Assembly (NCBI GenBank): GCA_035236585.1
Contig: CP141132.1
Location: 50,657,880 to 50,721,879 of the forward strand
Reading direction: 5' to 3'
From: Warburgia ugandensis
Taxonomy: Eukaryota > Streptophyta > Magnoliopsida > Canellales > Canellaceae
Length of the DNA stretch: 64,000 nucleotides
In this document: positions 35,601-45,800 of the stretch, one piece after another
Position numbering within the stretch: position 1 is the stretch's first letter
Layout of the letters: each line of letters opens with the position of its first letter
Notes under the pieces: model-generated
Database searches by the model: none
Told to the model about the DNA's origin: nothing
The model's input: the letters and a program-made list of their open reading frames with translations, nothing else
Made by a program: the position numbers and the translations under genes

Positions 35601-37013
35601 TCAATTCTACGCATCAATGGTGGCCTAAGGGAGCTAATGCACAAGTCAAACCAGAAGGAAGCTGACATATCCTCTCAATGACATGATACAAAAATGGTCA
35701 TGGTCAGATCAACTCAAATATTAGAGATTCAAACTTTTTGAGGTTTTTATGGGACATCCAGTTGAACATCTGATTCTGCAAGAAGGTTTTGTATCAAAGA
35801 CCCAATTGCTCGAAACAACCAGAACCAAAATTTTCCCAAAACCATTTTTCTTATGGCGTATTGGCCAACCTAACTTCCTTTCTGTAGAACCAAAGAGATG
35901 ATCGTGGAGGCTTCCATTGCGCACTAGGTCACATACAATTGTCCTCTGGTGACCTTCAAATTTAGTCGTTGCAGTACAATAACCTCTTAAAGCAACAAGA
36001 TCAACATGCCTAATAATGGAAATAACCTCCACCTCATGCTTGAAGCTTGCATCCCCAGCTGCAGAGCAGTTTTTGAATCTTTTCATTGCAACTTCAGATC
36101 CATCCAATAAAATTCCCACAAAAACAAAAACAAAAACCAAAAGCAATAACAGTACCTATGGAAGATAGTAGAAATAGTTTTGGGAAAACCCAGAATCGAC
36201 GGTGTTGTGAAGGAGAACCTAGAAGAAAAAGATAAGCAATACCAGTAAACAAAGCGTTTTCAGATACTGACATGCGAAGGTGTTGTGAACTTGGAGAGAA
36301 GGGCCGAGGAGACTGGATGGAGCAACTGAGTCGGCAGCAGCAGCAGCAGCGACTGCGGCCGCGGCGCTGCTAGTGCTTCCAAAAGGATGGGCTCGTTTGA
36401 GGCGAAGACGAGCAGGGGCAGGAGTTGGCGGAGCGGGTGGGGATGCTTCATCGGAATATCGTCGGTCTTCCCCCACACCGGTGAACACAAACGCATATCT
36501 GTTTTTCAGTGCAGTGTTTACAGGGAGAAAAGCAGAGGGGTATTTTTGATATTTTGAAAAATATGACGGTGAAATATTGACGGAATGGTAAATTTGCAAA
36601 GTTTTGAAAAACTTAATAGCAAATCTAAAAAACTTAAAATGTCTGAATATTTTAGCAAAAATGCAAAAAATGAGTGGCAAATCAGAAAAAACATTAAGAA
36701 ATTTAGTGGGGAGGAAGGACACTTACAGTTGGAACTGCAGTTGCAATGGTTGCTACAACTACAGCCTTGGCCCCTGCATACGCCGCCCTATGTTCATATG
36801 TGTACAAAAGAAAACATTGTCATTTATCTCCATAACACCACAAACATTCAAAGAGTATAACATTTGAGAGATTCATGCAACAAAAAATAAGAGACCATGA
36901 GAGCAGCGCTTGGCCATGGTCAGCCTGTGGTCAAGAGAAGAGAGCCCATTTCTCTCCAGGAGAGAAGGGGAAACATTTCTCACAGCTGAGGAGGAAGAAG
37001 AAGAAGAGGCCAT
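29662..37013 (-). CDS. ENOD93: Early nodulin-93-like membrane protein
   Basis: Four exons on the minus strand: 37013-36896, 36773-36727 (acceptor uncertain), 30377-30302 and 29762-29662. The joined protein is about 113 residues, the usual ENOD93 size. Landmarks in order are a Ser-rich N-terminus, SLDHRLTMAKRCSH, AKAVVVATIATAVPT (first hydrophobic segment), ILPWARSYLNPSAQSLIVST, VAGAGYFMVADKTVLATARK (second hydrophobic segment) and a short tail ending GIEA. The family is a small two-helix membrane protein induced in nodules and by nitrogen status; a role at the mitochondrial respiratory chain has been discussed. Junctions 2-3 and 3-4 are clean GT-AG with matching phase. At junction 1-2 the upstream acceptor (36788-36790, TAG) would keep the conserved AAYAG residues but shifts the frame by one. 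The acceptor TGCAG at 36774-36778 keeps the frame and drops about five residues. The ATG at 37013 is preferred because a more distal in-frame ATG lies upstream of the TATA box. Confidence 0.85.
30303..30716 (-). other. ENOD93 exon 3 and intron sequence beside the Pack-MULE
   Basis: Exon 3 ends its acceptor side at 30377 (acceptor TAG at 30378-30380). Beyond this, to 30716, is ordinary intron without a recognised element. Confidence 0.5.
31135..31479 (-). other. Unassigned open frame in Pack-MULE interior
   Basis: A 114-codon minus-strand open frame starts 20-30 bp inside the left inverted repeat. It has a hydrophobic N-terminal stretch (LTLLILFVMVGQMAILAC) and several NxT/NxS sites. I do not recognise the family. 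It could be another captured host fragment or chance. Confidence 0.25.
34222..34300 (-). pseudogene. tRNA-like sequence (degenerate tRNA or SINE head)
   Basis: The minus strand shows TAGCTCAAATGTGGTAGAGC (D-arm/A-box), an anticodon-arm-like CTTGG...TCAAG hairpin, and GTGGTTCAAATCCAC (T-arm/B-box) at tRNA spacing. The acceptor stem does not pair and the anticodon loop length is irregular, so it is not a working tRNA. Poly(T)-containing repeats (A8-9)GAAACTGC at about 34097 and 34137 on the plus strand follow in minus-strand sense, which would suit a SINE tail. Confidence 0.5.
35850..36116 (-). pseudogene. Captured RKF3-like receptor kinase fragment
   Basis: About 89 codons of an N-lobe protein kinase domain: LLDGSEVAMKRFKNCSAAGD (with the VAxK lysine), HEVEVI (alpha-C Glu), RHVDLVALRGYCTATT, EGHQRTIVCDLVRNGSLHDH and LFG. 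This matches Arabidopsis RKF3-type LRR-receptor kinases nearly residue by residue. Similarity starts abruptly after a (TTTTTG)n-like tract and fades just after GWPIRHK, before the catalytic loop. No HRD, DFG or APE motif is present, so no active kinase can be made. Although the frame is still open (35721-36146), it is a gene fragment carried by the surrounding inverted-repeat element. Confidence 0.8.
36704..36726 (-). other. Exon 2 splice donor region
   Basis: Only 23 bp separate the placed Pack-MULE end from the ENOD93 exon 2 donor (GTAAGT at 36726-36721). Confidence 0.5.
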
Positions 37014-37097
37014 TAATGTCTCTGGATGAAGTTGGTGGAGATTGCAATCAAGCATGCTTGTAGTTTTCCGCTGAAATTTTCTTGTTAAGACGAGCGC

Positions 37098-37104
37098 ATT
37101 TATA
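37098..37104 (-). promoter_or_regulatory. TATA box of ENOD93-like gene
   Basis: Minus-strand TATAAAT, 85 bp upstream of the chosen ATG at 37013. This places a transcription start near 37070 and a 5' UTR of 50-60 nt. Confidence 0.6.
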
Positions 37105-39407
37105 AGCATTGGGATGAGTAAGTGAGTGGGTAGTGGAGGGAGAGTAGATTCAGGTTGTTTGATTATTTTGTTTAATTCTAGGGACGGGAGTCGGTTGTTT
37201 CACTTAGTTTTGTTGCTTGGGGACAGAACTTTCAATATTCATAATCTAGTACCACTGGTTTTGGAGGGAATTTCAAAGGGAAGATGTACAACCTAAAGAT
37301 CGGGAACTAATTATGCGTTCTAATCTACTTAAATACCCTTTTTATTCCTAATTGTTTGTCTAATTATTATTATTACTATTACTTAACTACTTACATGCCT
37401 AATTGGTCTTCATGTCTACACCCTTTTCAAACATAGTACAAAGCTCCCTCAACTTGTACTCTTGTCAAACATATTCCCATGACACCTTGTTCAACATGCA
37501 AGCTACTTACATCCCTTAAAGGGATACAATTCAATACCTTTAACCTGTGATTCTTACAGGAGACGCGCTTCAACTTGGCCATTGGGCTATATTGGCTTAT
37601 ATGGCCTAATTATTTGTCTAATTGTCTCTTGTTCTAGCTTTATCTAGGTATCCAAATTCATCTTTGGCAGATTACTCAATAGTTCGATTGCTAAACGAAG
37701 ATTTTAGATCTGGTCGGCATATTCTTTGGAATATGCAATCTAGATAGGTGCTATCCCAGGTCACTATACTGTGACATCTGCGCTCAGACATTTGTTGCCG
37801 TGACATTTGATGTGTGTATCCTACTTAATTAGTTAAAAATGTGATGAACATGTGCCATAAACCATCGCCAAAAGTGATGAGTAACTCTTTAGGCACTAAT
37901 TGAGATATGGCTTCAACCTAACAAAAATAGTTTCTTCAAGCAATCTGATTAGATTTCAAGTGAAACCAAATATTTAGATAACCGATATACATTAGCACTA
38001 TTTCATGCAGTTATGCTGAAGCTCCTTTCTCTTGGAGCTTTAAATAGATAGTAAGGTGGAAGAGACATCTCGGCAATTTGCACTGCTAGCGGCTGGTCGG
38101 TTCATTTGTAGTTTTTCTGTAAATCAGGGGGAATAAGATTCCTTTTGTCCAACTAGTGACTAACCATAGGTTTGGATAGAGGTGCAGATAAAACGGTGGG
38201 TTGTCGTCTGGTTATGGCATCTTTCAACTGTAACATCTCTATGATAATGACACGTGATTAATATCTAACGTCCTATATAGAAGTTGGTTTTTGTAGGAAA
38301 TGGTCTACCGACTTGCACCCACCCAAGAAAATTATCGGATTTGTTGCTTTCATTTTAGTGGGGTAAGCAGCATTGTGAACTTTGAGGATTGTTCTCATAG
38401 CCGTCTGTTATGGGCCAGTAGGATAAGGTTGTTTAACGAAAATGCTTTGGGAACGCGGGAAGATGCTGAAAATCTAGTTCTTCCTTTGCAGGATCTGACT
38501 TATTCATTATAATCGGCAGGTCTTAGAACGGGCAGATAACAAATTTTACAATCTTTGAATGGTTTTAGCCATGCCTTCTTTTTTCAAATCATCTATCGAC
38601 AAATTTTAATTTAAAATTTTAGTATTGAGAAGTCTTTGATGGGCATGCATTTTGGTACAACACCTAAAGAGAGCAGGCTAAACAAGATGAACGAGACAGA
38701 CCTCCCACATTGAAGACCTATTTAGGATGTATCTTTTTCTGCATCTGTTTCTGACATCCTGGTAGAACTCAATTGTTTAACTTGAGAGAAGTTGAAAAGA
38801 ATACCTGAACTTCGGTAAAAAAAAGGACAGTCCCAGGAAGAGTTACTGCACTAAGGCATAAGAAGAAATTGATCCTCCATTTTGTGATTGAGTGTGATTT
38901 CTTTTATAAGACATAAGCTATTCATCTTATTCAGCTTACCAAAATTAGAGAGCCTATGAAAAATAGATGCATTAGGATGATTCTAGCCTGTTGTTATTGG
39001 TCTTTGAAAAAAACAGCTAAAAAATAAGTGACTATGATTTCAACTGCACATAAAACAGATTATAAGCATCTAATGATCTAGAAATTTTTTATCCAACACA
39101 ATGAACAACTTAGATCTTCTTAAGAAGTCACCCTCTACCACAAAATGGAGGATCGACTTCTTCACACACCATAGTATGCTGACTTTTACTAGTACTCAAA
39201 AAGAAAAAAAACGACTGTTGAAAAGAACAGACGGAATTGGAAAACCAAATTCATTCTTGAACCAAACTATTTATTTTCTATGCCACATCTTAAATGAGGA
39301 GCTAAGAAAAGCATAGGCAAATTAGATCATTGATAGAATAGCTAAGATGTGGCCCATGTCCCAGAAGATTAACCTTCTACTCCCCAAATGTACATGCTAT
39401 AGTGCGT
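37105..39407. other. Intergenic DNA
   Basis: ENOD93 upstream region followed by AT-rich sequence. No gene or element termini are recognised. Confidence 0.4.
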
Positions 39408-39412
39408 TGATC

Positions 39413-39592
39413 TGTTGTGAGGGTGTTTCATTCGTATCATTTTGGTGATTGGATCCACTTGCTCTGTTTCCTAAGAGAAACAACTCCCTAAAGTTTCTAA
39501 TTTAGTTTGGTAACTTAAGGATCTGGTCACTAAGGGCTATATAAGATAATAAACTCTCACGATCTTTCATATAACACTTTGACGGTCTGGCG

Positions 39593-39635
<43 letters not shown>

Positions 39636-39916
39636 TTCTCTTGGTTTTGTTTTCTAGTGTTCTTCAAAGGTTTTGAGAGTGGGGGGGTGGTGGCGTTTAG
39701 GGGGGAGCAGAGAGAAGACTATACAAGTTGCGGTTCGGGTTTATGGGAAAAGCCGGTTGTTTTGTACTTTATTTTCTCTAATTTCTCATAGTAAAGAAAG
39801 GTAAGTTTGTGGAGTAGAAACACTGCTGTGACACACAAATTTGTAGTCTCATTGTGAGTGCTTTATTTCTCTTTTGTTCTTTAAGTGCATAATAGTTTCT
39901 AGTTTTCGTTTCAACA
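39413..39916 (+). mobile_element. Copia 5' LTR
   Basis: Begins TGTTGTGA and ends TTTCAACA (504 bp). It shares blocks with the 3' LTR: TTGTTTCCTAAGA-like, CAATCTTTCATA(C/T)AACA(C/T)TTT, the (AG)n run, and TTTTGAGAGT. A TATA-like CTATATAAG lies near 39538, and the (AG)n run (39597-39631) follows it. Confidence 0.88.
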
Positions 39917-39952
39917 ATTAGAATCAAAGCCCTACGTTAGGATCACTGATCT

Positions 39953-41730
39953 ATGATGGCAGACATAATGACAAAAGATTGAAGTTGAGATTGAGAAATT
40001 TGATGGGAAGAACAACCGCGGCATAAGGTGAAAGGTCTCTTGATTTAGGATGAGTAGATTGATGCTTTGATGGAAAAAAAAATAATTAGAGGTTGAAGAT
40101 GACAAATGAAAAAGACAGGATGTAAAAACAGCAAGTACCATTCAATTATGTCTCTCAAATGAGGTAATGTAAAATGTTCTTGTTGAGGAGTTACTACCAA
40201 GCTTGTGGGAGATGTTAGAAAATTTAAACATGGCTAAATCTTTGACAAATAAGCTATATATGAAGACAATGATATAAAAATGGAAGATTGGAAAAAATCT
40301 GAGAGAGCATCTCAATGTGTTCATAAATTGATTAGTGATTTATTAAGAGTCAACATAAGGATTAATGAAATAGACAAGGCATTGGTGTTGTTGATTCATA
40401 TACTCTTTCTTAATGATCATCCATTCACTACTTACCATTTGAAAAGGAGACTATTAAAACAGACAAGGTGAAGTTAGGGCCTAAGAAGCATGAACAAGAA
40501 ATCTTGATAAAAAAGGAATAGATAGAGATAAAAATTAAAGACAAAGGAAGTTGGATGCTACTATTACCATTAAAAGAGACACTTCAAGAGAGTGCCCAAA
40601 ACCATAGAAGGATAAAGAAGAGAAGAATTACAAATCCTCTAGTTCACCAAGTGTGGTAGCGGCAAATAATTAGTTGGATGAGACTTGCTTTGAGTCTCTT
40701 CAGGTATGAATTACTTTGCTGATGGATAGATTATGGATTGTGGATGTTGCTACCATATGTGCCTAAATAGGAAATGGCTTCATAGCTACAAATTTTACAA
40801 TATTGTTTTGTCCTAATGGGGAATGGCATTGCATGTAGGGTCATTGGAACAGGGACAATAAAAATAAAATATTTATGGGGCCTATGAGGACTTTGGGTGA
40901 TGTTACCCCTAGGTACTTTAGATTCTAATGGTTTCACATACAACACAACAAGTGCAGCTTCAAAACTGATTGACGGGGCTACAGTTTTGATGAAGAGGTA
41001 AAAAGTAAAAAATTTGTACGAAATGATAGGGAGTGTGGTTGTTGGTGGAGTTGCCATCTCTTCGTTGATGATTCATGCATAGATAACACAAAGTTATGGC
41101 ATACATGGTTGGAGCATATGACAAAGTGCGACATTATGGAACTTGACAAAATAAAATTATTGAAGGGATTAAGGTCATTCAAGCTAGACTTCCTCAAATA
41201 CTATGTTTATGGGAAGGAATGTGGGCTTTGATTTAAAACTATAATCCATAGAAGCGGTGGCATTCTTAACTATCTACACTTGAATGTCTAGAGACTTATA
41301 CCAGTACGAAGGGGGAGCTAGGCACTTTGTGAGATTCTTCTACAACTTCTCTAGGAAAGTGTAAATGTACTTTATGAAGAAGAAATTTGAGGTTTTCACT
41401 AGGCTTAAGTAGTGAAATGCAAAAGTAGTAAAGCAGATAAATTGTCTCAAGCTAAATAATGTGATGGATTACAAGGACAAAGAATTTATGGAATTATCTA
41501 AGAATGAAGGTATCACTGAACACGTTACTACTTTAGGGACTCCACAACAAAATGCATATCATGTGAATAGAACTCTTTTAGAAAGAGCAAAGTGCATAAG
41601 ATTGCATGTGGGGTTGCCAAAGAGTTTTTAGGCTAAAGAAGTTAACATGAAATTTTACATGGTTAACATTTCATCATCTATTGTACTTGATTTTAAAGTG
41701 GTAGAAAAGGAGTGGACAAGAAGGGAGTAC
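39953..41730 (+). pseudogene. Copia gag-protease-integrase remnant
   Basis: Frames are broken throughout. Readable landmarks are a gag start with KIEVEIEKFDGK-like sequence (about 39975), SLTNKLY (about 40235), and LREH plus the RLLKQT piece (to about 40470). The protease motif is IMDCGCCYHM, where the catalytic DSG has become DCG (about 40730). The GAG-pre-integrase WHTWLEHM follows (about 41095). Integrase core pieces are GGARHFV, NEGITEH and TPQQN, then NRTLLERAK (about 41310-41590). It stops at about 41730 where CACTA DNA begins. Confidence 0.85.
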
Positions 41731-41754
41731 TACTAGACAGGGGCCTTTTAAAGT

Positions 41755-42460
41755 TGGTCAAAAAAGAAAATCAAAGTCGCTTAATAAGTGACTTCTATCG
41801 AGCTGACTTGGAAAGTCACCAACTTTTAAAGTCGTTTACCTAAACGAATTTAAAAATCAAGTACTTTTGAAGGCATTTAAACAAATGACTTTAAAAATCA
41901 TCAACTTTTAAAATCGTTTAGTCTAAGTGACTTCAAATGTATGTGACTCTTGAAGTTGCTTGGGTTAAAATGACTTTAAAAGTCACCAAAAGACCAACCT
42001 TTTTGGTGGAGTTTTAAAGTCGCTTAATGTAAATGACTTCTAAAGTTTGTTACTTTTGAAGTTATTTTTATCTAAGTGACTTCAAAAGCCCAACCTTTTT
42101 TATGAAGTTTAAAAGTCGCTTAACCTAATGACTTCTCAAGTTTGTGACTTTTGAAGTCTTTTTTATCTAAGCGACTTCAAAAGCCCAACCTTTTTTTATG
42201 GACTTTTGAAGTTACTCAAAATAAACGACTTCAAAAGTCTGGACTTTTAAAGCTGCACACACATATAAGACTTCAAAAGTTATTGACTTTTGAAGTCCTT
42301 TGTACTTAAGCAACTTCAAAAGCCCACCTTTTTTTATGTACTTTTGAAGTCATTTACCCTACACAACTTCAAAAGTTTATACTTTTAAAGTTGTTTAGTG
42401 ATAAACAACTTCAAAAGTCTATATTTTTGAAATTGTTTATCACTAAACGATTTTAAAAGT
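41755..42460. repeat. CACTA subterminal palindromic array, left
   Basis: About 20 alternating copies of CTTTTGAAGTC(G/A)(C/T)TTA and its complement TAA(G/A)CGACTTCAAAAG, spaced about 30-45 bp, with a (T)n run at 42461-42483. Dense direct and inverted subterminal repeats are where CACTA transposases bind. Confidence 0.85.
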
Positions 42461-42483
42461 TTTTTTTTTTTTTTTTTTTTTTT

Positions 42484-44489
42484 CTGAGCAATATTACCTG
42501 TGTACACTTAAATAACAAATATCCTAATACTCAAGCAGTATCACTTGTATACAATTGAATAACAAGCAGTATCACCTGATACTCAATCTTTATAAGCATT
42601 CAAAGCCTATTCTAATACAACATTTATTCACTTTTTGATACATTACCACCTATGTATACATTGAATAACAAACATTCTATAAACTTGATACTTCAAACAA
42701 TCTTTATAAACCTGAAAAACTAAACATCATATACACCTAATACTTCAATCTCCATACACATTCAAAACCAACATCTGCTACAATGCATCGACATCTTTCT
42801 CGATACACTACCACATGTGTATACATTGAATAACAAATATTCTATGCACCGATATGTCAAACAATCTTTATAAACATGAAAAACAAAAAATCCAATACAA
42901 CAAGCTCCAAATTCACTTCATCCATACTAATTTATTCTCACAGTTTAAATTTCCAAATAAAATAATAAAATGTAAAGGAACACACACAAGTGAATGAAAA
43001 AATTATTATGTATTTCAGGTTCATGTAGTTACTCCAAGTGATCTAATAGAAAACAATTACAACTCAGCCATTCATTTCATATTTCATTGGAATTTACTCT
43101 GTAGTAACTCTTCTTGTTTGCCTACTTAGAAAGCACAATAACCTGAATACAACATATTTAATTAAGCCCAAAGTTTTTAGCTAGATCCATAAAAACTATA
43201 GAAAAATATAAAATTATGAAATGTAAAAAGTATTCTACCTTTCTTAAATGGGAGACATGAATACAATTAAATATGAAGGTCTTTATGTATCTTAGGACAT
43301 AATACTCGCACTCCTAATCAGATTGTTGTTTAGGGCACTGTGCAACAAGGACAACAGAAAAGAACCCATAAATATCATTTGTAATAATGTAGGTTTAATT
43401 AGTAGTAACTTAGAGTAATTAATTGTTTTATATATCTTGACATTCTTCCAAATGAGTTTTGGTGGTTGTATAGTTTTGGTGATATTAGCCCATTCAATCC
43501 AAACTCTACAAATTTAAAATTCAAATGAATTATAGATAAATAATAAATTACTTAACTATACCTAACATATGAAAAAAATAAATTCTTACTCATTTATAAT
43601 TTCTATGAGGGTGGGATGGATGTGTGATCCACAAGAATAAAAAAAAGAAAACATGCCCACCATGCACATCCAAACTGAGTAGCATCCAATGAGACCTACA
43701 TAAATAGTCATATGGATTGTAATGGAAGCTGACAATCCCTAAGTATAGAATAAGTTGACAAGGAAATAAAAAAATTTAAACTTACTCACTATTGTAGGGA
43801 ATCATTAAGCCCTGTCCTTAAGAGCAACGAAAGAAGCCTAGTAAAATATCTTGAACATGCCTCTCTATTGGCCATTACTCCACTACTCCAAAAATGTTGC
43901 CAGGATTAAGGGATTGGTAAAGTGTACCCTCACCCTCAAAAAGGCTAGCTGCATCATTCAAGAAGTTGCATAAAAGAAATAATTCTTACATATACCATTA
44001 AAATGTAACATGTAAATGTCAAATGATTTATAAGCAAGTATGTGCATATACCCCATGTAGGAGATAGTGTGAGGGTGCTCGAGTTGATCCCATAGGTAAA
44101 CATATAATAAGTCCTTTGCCATAAGTGACACTTCAACAACATCCTCAGTAAGCATTCCCTACTTGATTCATACAAAATTGATTGCCATATCATCATTGAT
44201 GAGACAATAGATTAACCTTAGGCATCGAGGAGTGTTAGGTGGGACTCACACACCCTCCTTGGACGACTGCTATAAAAGATGTAAAAATTTTCAACTAAAC
44301 AATATTAATCAATGAAGATGACCTAATTTATGATGAAAAAAAAACTAAAGGTATATACAATTACCTGTCCCATTGGTGCAGTAGCAATAGGTCACACTGG
44401 AAAGGCAGCTGATCTTGGTGCCTCATGTTGTTATTGATTAACCGTATATAGTTATTAAACAATTAAGTGGTGTCTCTAACTAAAAAATA
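42484..44489. other. CACTA interior, non-coding
   Basis: AT-rich, with loosely repeated phrases such as GTATACATTGAATAACAAATATTCTA (three or more variants, 42500-42850). No coding landmark is recognised. Confidence 0.4.
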
Positions 44490-45800
44490 TTTATGAGGAA
44501 GGTAGTATAATAAGATAAATACCATAGATTCTATGGGAATGACTAATGCCTCTGGGCAAGCGACATGATATGCAACTGCCTGTCCAACGATTATAATATT
44601 TTTCATTTCTAATGGGAATGGTAAGTAGGCATAGCATTCCAAGCCATAGTAATGGATACTTGCTTAGTATGTGGTGGCATACTAATACTGTGCAAAACGT
44701 TTGATTCACGCTCATAGCATGAACCGACTGCATGATGTTTTGACTGGAATCCAAGGCTAACATGCAATGACCCACATACAAACCAAATATACATTATAGA
44801 GGTTGAGATAGAGAATTATTATAGAAGGATAATGAAAATTTGCAGTTTTGTCTATATCGATACCTCCTGGGCAGTAATTTCCTTTTCAAGGGGGCCCAGA
44901 TGTCCTTCATTATCTTCTTTAGTTGGGGAATTGCAACTCGCATTTGATGGAGGCCCAAAGCACTAAGAGAATTATGAGCAAGGGTTGGAGCAACAATCAT
45001 CAAACCTCCCTCACCTAATTGATTAAATATATTAATCTTTCTTTTCGCAATGAGCTCATTGCAGGCCTCCTCATCATCTTGAATATTAGGTAAATGTCCT
45101 TTACCAAAGAATTTAGAAGGAACAACACTGTGACCCATGCCCTTAACTTGACTAAGGTGGTCCTTATTGCCCATAGCCTTATACAAGATGTCCTCATTGG
45201 CAGCAGTGCTGCTTAGAGTTCTTGTAGTAGTGCTTTCTTAGGTAAGAATGTCCTGCAAAATTTAATTAGAAAGACATGACCATGTCATAGAATTAATTGT
45301 ATAAGATTTATAGACATGTGGAACCACTTACTAAGCGAGAAGCAATTTGGTAGTGCTTTCATCTGAGAACTTGATGTCAGTACGATCTGCCGAATGCTCC
45401 ATCTTCCAGAGGATGGAGCAATTAATGGGTTCCTTAGTCTTAACTTTCTTTTGCTATCAAGCAAGGACATTATAGTTCAAGAACAAAATGTATATAACTA
45501 TAATAGCATTAAATTGAAAGGGATAAATTATCACAAATTCTTGCTTCGCACTCTTCTAAATGAGCGTATCCCATCCTAGACAAATGGTGTTGCATATTTG
45601 TTTCATTCACCTTTCTTCCCCTTGTACTCTTCACTTGCACATTTGTACATGCATGATCAAGTGCAATAATAGGATGTTACAAAGGATTAATTAAATGAAC
45701 ATTGTTCCTGTGCATACCTCAAGTTTGACGGAGATGCGGTTCTGTACAAATGCATTCCAAACCTCCTGGTCAATGACGTCAGAGTAAATGAAAGGCACTG
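44490..45800 (-). pseudogene. CACTA TNPA-like (Ptta/En/Spm) transposase remnant
   Basis: Minus-strand pieces read as the second gene of plant CACTA elements: EVWNAFVQNRISVKL (about 45770-45725), KEPIAPSSGRWSIRQI-type sequence in two frames (about 45440-45380), and MGNKDHLSQVKGMGHSVVPS (about 45180-45120). The last piece matches the G...GRVRGMG pattern of Ptta/En/Spm proteins. The longest open piece is 130 codons (44794-45186). Introns and stops are both likely. This protein class binds subterminal repeats. Confidence 0.65.

Larger units (their letters stand above)
30717..36703. mobile_element. Mutator-like element (Pack-MULE) in ENOD93 intron 2
   Basis: Two inverted copies of roughly 0.4 kb bound about 6 kb: left about 30717-31110, right about 36703-36310. 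Both begin TTTCTTAAT... then CTGATTTGCCACTCA, then TTTTTGCATTTTTGCTAAAA. They stay alignable through TTTTGGAAGCACTAGCAG into a GC-rich inner part. Long inverted repeats with TTTGCCA-type ends fit plant Mutator-like elements. No MURA-type transposase is seen inside; instead there is a piece of a receptor kinase gene (35850-36116), so Pack-MULE is the best label. A 9-bp target duplication is not apparent at the placed ends; the right end is about 23 bp from the exon 2 splice donor. The interior from 31.1 to 35.8 kb is otherwise unassigned. Confidence 0.75.

Noticed and set aside
36873-37109. Longer ENOD93 N-terminus starting at 37109
   Set aside because: That ATG lies upstream of the TATAAAT at 37098-37104, and the family start fits the ATG at 37013.
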